This document shows positions 30,943-36,443 of a stretch of DNA of 36,443 bases, one piece after another. Source of the DNA: Desulfobulbus rhabdoformis (GTDB lineage Bacteria; Desulfobacterota; Desulfobulbia; Desulfobulbales; Desulfobulbaceae). The stretch lies in the NCBI RefSeq assembly GCF_016919065.1, contig NZ_JAFFQA010000049.1:1-36443 (forward strand). The letters run 5' to 3'. The translations under genes and the position numbers were made by a program. Numbering within the stretch: position 1 is the stretch's first letter; the number at the start of each line of letters is the position of its first letter. The notes beneath the pieces are model-generated. The model made no database searches. It saw nothing but the letters and a program-made list of their open reading frames with translations, and was not told the origin of the DNA.

Positions 30943-30955
30943 GAGATAATATCTC
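30943..30955 (-). terminator. Weak hairpin after primase gene
   Basis: GAGATA-T-TATCTC on the minus strand is followed by TTTT, starting 2 bases after the primase stop. It may act as a weak terminator separating primase from rloAB, or as a second operator. Confidence 0.4.
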
Positions 30956-30956
30956 G

Positions 30957-33900
30957 TTAAACACCCCTGCAACCAATCCGGTACTCGAAGTTCTTGGTGT
31001 GGGCGTTGCGCTGCCGGTCGATGTCGAACCCGGCGTCCCGGATGACGTCCAGGTCGTTGCTGATGCGCCGACCGAGCTGGGCGGGCTTCTTGTATTCGAA
31101 TTCGAGGTTGAATTCCCGGCCGACCCTGCGCAGCGCCGCGAGCAGCCGTCCCGCCGATACCGGCTCCATGGTGTTCTCGTTCTCGAACCGCACCTGGTAG
31201 CGTTCGATGAACCCCACGACATGGTTTGCCCGGTCGTCCTCGCCATAGCGGGCCTTCTCGTCCAGCTCCACCGCGTTTCGGTAGGCGTGGAAGAGCGACG
31301 CAAGTGCCGTGGCAATGGGGTTCGACTCCCGCGCCATCTCCTGGCTGGTGTCGTTGATGGAATGGATCTGCTCGATGAACAGCGGGCTCAGTTCCTCGAG
31401 TCCGGTGGTCACCTCGTGTTCCTCGGAACCGGCCAGCATCATCAGGTACATCAGGCTCAGATAATCGTTGCAACGGCGCTTGCCATGGGTCGGCATGGTT
31501 CGGTGCAGCAGACGCATGACCTGTTTCTGGGCTCCGTCTCGGATCATCGCCAGCACATGGCTGGTCCGCTTCATGATGGCCGAGATGATCAGATCCCGGT
31601 TCTGCTGGATGGCGGAGATGACCTCCGATTCCAGAAAACAGTCGCTGGCCTGGTTGGCGAGGTCGAAGTTGATGACGAAGGACCTCGACAGAATCTCCGA
31701 TAGCTCCCCGCACAGCGGCTCGATGCCGGTGGTGTTCAGCAGGCACTTGGTCCGCTCGGTGATGGTCTCGCTGTCGGTGCCGCTCTTGCGTTTCTCCTTG
31801 GCGATGCCGGTAATGCTGGTCAGCATGAAGGTGGTCAGATCCTCGGTCATCTGCTTGACCTCGATGTTGTCGAGGACGATGAGCGGATTCTGCGAGCCAT
31901 CGGTGTAGTTCGCCGCGTCGGTGGCCTTCTTGTGCTGGGGCTCGCCGTAAAGCAGTGTCGACGTGATCTTGCTGGCGGTGGTCTTGCCCGATCCGGCCGA
32001 ACCCTCGAAGCGGGTCATGGGCCGCGTTCCGGCAAAGTCGATCAGCAGAAAACAGGAGAGCCAGGAAAGGATGAGAAATCGATCCCCCTGCGGACAGGTC
32101 ATATTGCCCACCAGCAGATCGACCAGGAGCCGGTCCGCCTCTTCGAGGTCGGCGTCGGGCAGGAATTTCAGCGGCTTCATCTTGTGCGAGCCGTCCAGGA
32201 TGATGCCGTCCTCGTTGCCGCCGTTCTTCATGATCTGAATCTCGTCCGGGGTGATCTTGGCGATCTCGTGCTCCGGATTGTTCAGGTTGAAATAGACGGT
32301 GTAGGAGGCCACATCGGTGTGCAGCCAGGAAAAATGGTCGCGCACCTGGCCACGGATCATCGCCAGGCTTGGCAACACCTCGAAAAATGTCCGTCCGCCG
32401 TTGGAGGTCGGCACCATGCCCGTGTGCTTGTAGAGCATGGCCGCGTAATGGCGCTTGCGGCCCCGGTCCGGCGAATCCATCCAGTAGATGGCGTTGTCGA
32501 AATACATGAACGGCTCGCCCTGCAGGGTGTGAAAGAACTGGGCACCGTTGGCGGTGAACCAGTCGTAGGCAGCCTCGGCGGCCAGGGTGTAGTCGGGAGC
32601 GCCGTTCTCCAGTTCCGTGTCGATCAGCACCTCGTCGACCCGGGCGCGGCACGATCCGGGCATCGCGCCGGACATCCGCTTGGCCTTCTTCTTTTCGTTA
32701 CGGAACTCGACCTTGCGGTCCTTCTGGATGGCGCGGATCTGCTCTTTGAGGGTGGCCATCGATACGCCACCGCCGATGCGCTCCTGCACCAGCTTCAGCA
32801 GGCGGGCCTGTTCCAGCGGCGACTGCTCGGAGATCTCCCCCAGGATCGGTTCGAGCAGGCGGTTGCGTTCCTCCTCTTCAGCGCCCTCGGGCAGCGAGCG
32901 CACGCCGAACTCGATGGGCGTGCTGGCTTCAGCGAGCAGACGTTCGAAATCCTCCCGGGTATGCCCGGCGGCAATGTAATCGTTGACGTCGATCTTGGCG
33001 GTGGCGAGAAGCGCCTCGGCCGCCTGGATTTCCTCGGCTGGACGTCCCGCCAGCAGCTTGGCCAGCTCCTTCGGCCCCACGCTCGCCGTCAGGCCGAAGC
33101 GTTCGGTCAGCTCCTGCCGGGCCGAGATCTGTGTTTCCGACAAGGGCAGCGTCACCAGGCGGGTGTCGATCTTGTGTTCGGCCAGGGTGCGGGCGGTTTG
33201 CAGCGCCCCCTTGAGACCGGCCTGGGAGAGTTCGTTGTCCTGGCAGATGTAGACGGTTTCGACGCCGCGCAGCTTGGGGATCAGGCGCTCCCAATCGGCG
33301 GCCCGGATGCGGACGGTGACCGGCGATACGGTGGGCAGGCCCAGTTGCATCAGCGCCAAGCAATCGGTCACCCCCTCGGTGATGATCACCTTGCCGGGCC
33401 GGGCCAGCAGACAGTCCTCGTTGAACAGCAGCGCGTTGTTGATGAAGTCGGCGACGTAGGGCCGCTGGTGCTCGTCATGAACCGGCAGCTTCTTGTATTT
33501 CCCTTGCTCCCAGCCCACGTCCGGTGTCCACGGCGTCTTGCGGCCGATCATGAACACCACCCGGCCACGGCTCCAGTACGGAAAGACGATGCGGCGCTCG
33601 AAAAATGGCGTCAGGCCGTCCTGGCTCGTTGGCCGGAAAGCGCCGGTCGCGGCGAGCTCTCGCTTGGAGAAGCCGTCTTCACCCCCGGTCAGTTGGGCGA
33701 CCGCGCCGGACGCGTTGTCCGCGTAGCCGATCAGGAGATCGTCGATGGTCTCCTCGCTCAGGGCGTATTTGGATTTCAGCCAGTCGAGGACCTCCGGCGA
33801 CTGCTTGAGCCTGGCGTGGTAAAGCCTGGCCAGCGAGGTCAGCGCGTCCTTGACCCGCAGTTCGAAGGCGCGGTCGGCTTCCGTCTGGGCCAGACGCTCT

Positions 33901-34268
33901 TGGCTGAGGCCATAGCGCGACAGCGGCGGCAAACCCGCCTTCTTGGCGAGATAGTCCCGGGCCTGGCGGTGGCTGTCCGGCATCGGACCGGATTGCCCGG
34001 CGGTGACCGAGCCCGTCTGAATGAACTCCACGAGCTGCAGCACGTCACCGCCGACTCCGCAGCCGAAGCAGTACCAGCCCTGCTTGTCGAGCATCACGTG
34101 CAGCGACAGGCGCGACTGGCTCTGATGGTTGGGGCAGTCGCACATCAAGCGCTGGCCGGTCTCCTGGGTGATCCGTCCAGGCAGGAGTTCCCGGGCCACG
34201 TCACCGATGTCCATCTCGGTGACGAGCCGGTAATACTCCCTGACGTTATCCGTTCCGCCCATACTCAT
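30957..34268 (-). CDS. Phage primase-helicase with CHC2 zinc finger and TOPRIM domain
   Basis: The product is 1103 aa. An N-terminal CHC2-type zinc finger (C45-x2-H48 ... C67-x2-C70) is followed by a DnaG-like region. The TOPRIM core is IITEGVTDCLALMQL near residue 296, with an acidic QDNE further on. The C-terminal third holds an ATPase with Walker A GSAGSGKTT (near 757) and Walker B LIVLDNIE. It should prime and unwind DNA during phage or element replication. The start overlaps the stop of the RecD-like gene (ATGA), so the two are co-transcribed. Confidence 0.88.
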   Translation of the reverse strand: MSMGGTDNVREYYRLVTEMDIGDVARELLPGRITQETGQRLMCDCPNHQSQSRLSLHVMLDKQGWYCFGCGVGGDVLQLVEFIQTGSVTAGQSGPMPDSHRQARDYLAKKAGLPPLSRYGLSQERLAQTEADRAFELRVKDALTSLARLYHARLKQSPEVLDWLKSKYALSEETIDDLLIGYADNASGAVAQLTGGEDGFSKRELAATGAFRPTSQDGLTPFFERRIVFPYWSRGRVVFMIGRKTPWTPDVGWEQGKYKKLPVHDEHQRPYVADFINNALLFNEDCLLARPGKVIITEGVTDCLALMQLGLPTVSPVTVRIRAADWERLIPKLRGVETVYICQDNELSQAGLKGALQTARTLAEHKIDTRLVTLPLSETQISARQELTERFGLTASVGPKELAKLLAGRPAEEIQAAEALLATAKIDVNDYIAAGHTREDFERLLAEASTPIEFGVRSLPEGAEEEERNRLLEPILGEISEQSPLEQARLLKLVQERIGGGVSMATLKEQIRAIQKDRKVEFRNEKKKAKRMSGAMPGSCRARVDEVLIDTELENGAPDYTLAAEAAYDWFTANGAQFFHTLQGEPFMYFDNAIYWMDSPDRGRKRHYAAMLYKHTGMVPTSNGGRTFFEVLPSLAMIRGQVRDHFSWLHTDVASYTVYFNLNNPEHEIAKITPDEIQIMKNGGNEDGIILDGSHKMKPLKFLPDADLEEADRLLVDLLVGNMTCPQGDRFLILSWLSCFLLIDFAGTRPMTRFEGSAGSGKTTASKITSTLLYGEPQHKKATDAANYTDGSQNPLIVLDNIEVKQMTEDLTTFMLTSITGIAKEKRKSGTDSETITERTKCLLNTTGIEPLCGELSEILSRSFVINFDLANQASDCFLESEVISAIQQNRDLIISAIMKRTSHVLAMIRDGAQKQVMRLLHRTMPTHGKRRCNDYLSLMYLMMLAGSEEHEVTTGLEELSPLFIEQIHSINDTSQEMARESNPIATALASLFHAYRNAVELDEKARYGEDDRANHVVGFIERYQVRFENENTMEPVSAGRLLAALRRVGREFNLEFEYKKPAQLGRRISNDLDVIRDAGFDIDRQRNAHTKNFEYRIGCRGV

Positions 34269-36443
34269 TCGGCCTCCGCGACACGGGCGAAATCGGCTTC
34301 CGCGTGCTGGGCGGCGTCCAGATACAAGGGCAGGAAGGTCCGGCGGTCATCCACTTGACACCGCTTGGCGCAGTTCTGGATGCCCCAGTGATCACCCAGA
34401 ACAATGGCGGTGCGCCGGGCGCGGGTCACCCCGGTGTAGAGCAGATTGCGGTGGTGCATGAAGGAATGCGCCTTGTGGACCACCACCACGGCGCAGGGGA
34501 ACTCGGAACCCTGGGTTTTGTGGATAGTGAGCGCATAGGCGAGCTGCAGATCCTGCAGGTCGGGCGACCCCTTTTCCATCTCCACGGGCATGCCGTCGAA
34601 GTCGATGACCAGGGTGCCGTTCGCGAGGACATCGACCACATAGCCGATGGCACCGTTCATCACATTCAGGTCGTAATTGTTCCGGGTCTGGATGACCTTG
34701 TCGTGCTTGAGAAACGGAGCGCGGCGGCCCATGGCGACCGGCGGTACCTCGGCGTTCCAGAGCTTGCGCTGGATGAGCCGCTGCAGTTCCTCGTTCAGTT
34801 CCTTGGTGCCGAGCGGCCCCTTGTGGGTCGGCGTCAGCACCTGCACGTCCTTGATGATGTCGAAACCCAGGGCGTCGAGCCGCTCCTGAAACAGCTCCAG
34901 CAGGAACGAGCGTGCCGCCATCGGGTCGGTGAACTGATCCACCAGATACCAATCCCGGCATCCGGCCACCGACGCCTCGCTGGTCTTGCACACCTCGCCC
35001 TTGAGAACGGCGGTGCAGTTCTCCTTGAGGACGCCAGCCTGGCGCACGACCTTGTCGAGGATGACCGTGGGGATGGCGCGTGTCTGGATCAGATCGCGCA
35101 GTATGTTTCCGGGTCCCACCGGCGGAAGCTGGTTGTGGTCCCCGACCAGCAGCACCGTGGTCCGCGACAAATCGACCGCCTCGAACAGGTGCCAGGCCAG
35201 CGGCACGTCGACCATCGAAAACTCGTCGACCACCAGGACGTCGGCATCGATGGGGTTCTCCTTGCTGCGCGAGAAACCCTTGCCGTCATAGCCGAGCAGG
35301 CGGTGGATGGTGGTGCCGCTACGGCCGCTGACTTCCTCCAGGCGTTTGGCGGCCTTGCCGGTCGGCGCGGCGAGCACGACCTCCAGATCGCTCTCCTCGC
35401 AGATGGTGTTGATGACTGAAATGGTGTAGCTCTTCCCCGAACCGGCTCCACCCGAAATCAGGCTGATGCTGTATTGGAGGGCCGAGCGCACCGCTTCAAG
35501 CTGCTTCTCGTTCAGCGTCGCCGCGCAGCGCCGAATCAGGGCATCGAGTTTCTTGACGGACTGGAAATGCAGGTTGGGTGTTTCGGCCTGGCCGAACAGC
35601 GAGGCCAACTCCCGCTCCATGCGGACGATCTCCGGCAGAGCGACCACGAAACGACCGCCGTGGGAATCGCAGGCAAGCGCCTGTTCTTCGATGAGCGCGT
35701 CGAGGGCGCTCTCGATACGAACCCGGCTGTCCAGGGCATCCATGACCAACAGCAGATTGGCCTGGTCGACCAGATCCTCGTATTCGATCCAGCAGTGGCC
35801 ATTGTCCAGAGCTTCACGGACGCAGAAATTCAACCCGGCCCGGATACGGGGAACGTGGTCCTTGGGTGTGCCCAGCTTGCGGGCAATCTTGTCGACCTTC
35901 TTGAAGCCGAATCCCCGGATCTCCCGAATGAGGATGTACGGGTCTTCCTTCAGGATATCGAGGCAGTTGCCGCCAAGCCTTTCGACCAGGGTGGTGACCT
36001 GATGATGGGTCAGGCCGAATGCCGACAGCCAGGCCATGACGGTGTTGACGCTACGGTTCTTCAACCATTCGTCACGCAGCCGCCGGGCCGCGTCCATGGG
36101 TAGCCGGGCTTTGAGCGCAATGCGCTCGGGGTCATTCAGAAGGGTTTCTTCAAAAGCGTCGCCGAAACTCTCGACGATCAATCTGGCCTTGGTCGGACCA
36201 ATGCCCTTGATCTCCGGATGGTTGGCCAGATAGTGGATCAGCCCCTCCGGATCGAGTTCGAGGTCGTGCTCCATCCCGTCGACCTTGAACTGACGGCCGT
36301 ATTTGGGATGGGTGGCCCACGACCCGAGCAGGACCACAGGCTGATTTTCCCGGGCGAACAAATTGCCCGCGAACTGGACTTCCTCACCGGTCGGGGTGAG
36401 CAGTCGGCCTGCGGAGAACTTGGGTCCGGCATAGTAAACGCGC
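34265..36443 (-). CDS. RecD2-type superfamily 1 helicase (5' end outside window)
   Basis: At least 726 codons are open; the frame continues to the right edge, where it reads RVYYAGPKFSAG, so the real start lies beyond it. An N-terminal OB-like part (LLGSWATHPKYGRQFKVD) is followed by helix-hairpin-helix segments (IKGIGPTKARLIVESFGD; IREIRGFGFKKVDKIARKLG). The helicase core has Walker A GGAGSGKSY, LAAPTGKAAKRL, VLVVDEFSMVD and the terminal TIHKTQGSEFP and YTGVTRAR motifs. RecD2 enzymes unwind 5'-3' and work in repair or replication. It leads the operon with the primase. Confidence 0.92.
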   Translation of the reverse strand, partial: RVYYAGPKFSAGRLLTPTGEEVQFAGNLFARENQPVVLLGSWATHPKYGRQFKVDGMEHDLELDPEGLIHYLANHPEIKGIGPTKARLIVESFGDAFEETLLNDPERIALKARLPMDAARRLRDEWLKNRSVNTVMAWLSAFGLTHHQVTTLVERLGGNCLDILKEDPYILIREIRGFGFKKVDKIARKLGTPKDHVPRIRAGLNFCVREALDNGHCWIEYEDLVDQANLLLVMDALDSRVRIESALDALIEEQALACDSHGGRFVVALPEIVRMERELASLFGQAETPNLHFQSVKKLDALIRRCAATLNEKQLEAVRSALQYSISLISGGAGSGKSYTISVINTICEESDLEVVLAAPTGKAAKRLEEVSGRSGTTIHRLLGYDGKGFSRSKENPIDADVLVVDEFSMVDVPLAWHLFEAVDLSRTTVLLVGDHNQLPPVGPGNILRDLIQTRAIPTVILDKVVRQAGVLKENCTAVLKGEVCKTSEASVAGCRDWYLVDQFTDPMAARSFLLELFQERLDALGFDIIKDVQVLTPTHKGPLGTKELNEELQRLIQRKLWNAEVPPVAMGRRAPFLKHDKVIQTRNNYDLNVMNGAIGYVVDVLANGTLVIDFDGMPVEMEKGSPDLQDLQLAYALTIHKTQGSEFPCAVVVVHKAHSFMHHRNLLYTGVTRARRTAIVLGDHWGIQNCAKRCQVDDRRTFLPLYLDAAQHAEADFARVAEAE

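Noticed and set aside
1..36443. tRNA or rRNA genes
   Set aside because: No cloverleaf with a conserved T-arm GTTCRANNC and CCA-end pattern, and no rRNA-like stretch, was seen on reading both strands.

Overview
The window is a structural, replication and accessory region of a contractile-tailed (myovirus-type) prophage or phage-plasmid from a GC-rich Gram-negative host. Outer-membrane efflux, periplasmic cytochrome and lipoprotein genes support a Gram-negative host. The exact taxon cannot be read from the sequence; a Geobacter/Desulfuromonas-like host is only a guess. Nearly all phage genes lie on the minus strand, so transcription runs from high to low coordinates. Reading that way: a RecD-type helicase (cut by the right edge), a primase-helicase, an RloA/RloB ATPase-TOPRIM pair, an iteron-rich candidate origin, a 256-aa unknown, a small HTH protein and a probable small terminase come first. 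After a plus-strand recombinase module follow a small lipoprotein, a 92-aa protein and the large terminase. Then come portal, a Mu gpF-like head protein, a methyltransferase-protease-scaffold fusion, decoration protein, major capsid protein, connectors, tail completion, sheath, tube and a tail assembly chaperone with a probable -1 frameshift. The sheath-tube-chaperone order matches FI-FII-E/E' of phage P2.

Five operon starts carry the same bipartite element, CCGAC-N15-CCGGTAAGTAAC, read on the minus strand with an exact 15-base spacer. It sits before the tail genes (3657-3688), the protease fusion (14822-14853), portal (20856-20887), small terminase (27377-27408) and the 256-aa gene (28470-28501). 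I interpret these as phage-specific promoters, possibly served by the 92-aa CD3324/Mor-like HTH protein.

Three of these promoters are also junctions for plus-strand cargo. Cargo 1 (about 3.66-9.45 kb) encodes a TetR repressor, a tripartite ABC efflux system and a c-type cytochrome. It is bracketed by a 34-bp direct repeat of the promoter, and the second copy is fused into the 3' end of the efflux outer-membrane gene. Cargo 2 (14.86-17.71 kb) is a PaeR7I/XhoI-type restriction-modification system with an HTH gene. Cargo 3 (20.89-22.4 kb) is a lone AAA/DUF4143 ATPase. The RloAB pair forms a fourth accessory unit with its own sigma70-like promoter, a palindrome over the -10 box and a terminator.

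Two non-coding regions are structured. At 28.51-28.87 kb, twelve copies of TGCGGTGG or its complement flank an AT-rich stretch, which suggests a replication origin. At 26.39-26.63 kb, downstream of the tyrosine recombinase, a degenerate 44-45 bp tandem array may be a recombinase/att or partition region. The most unusual protein is the 802-aa fusion of a D12-class adenine methyltransferase to a prohead protease and scaffold, which has an internal start that would release the scaffold alone.
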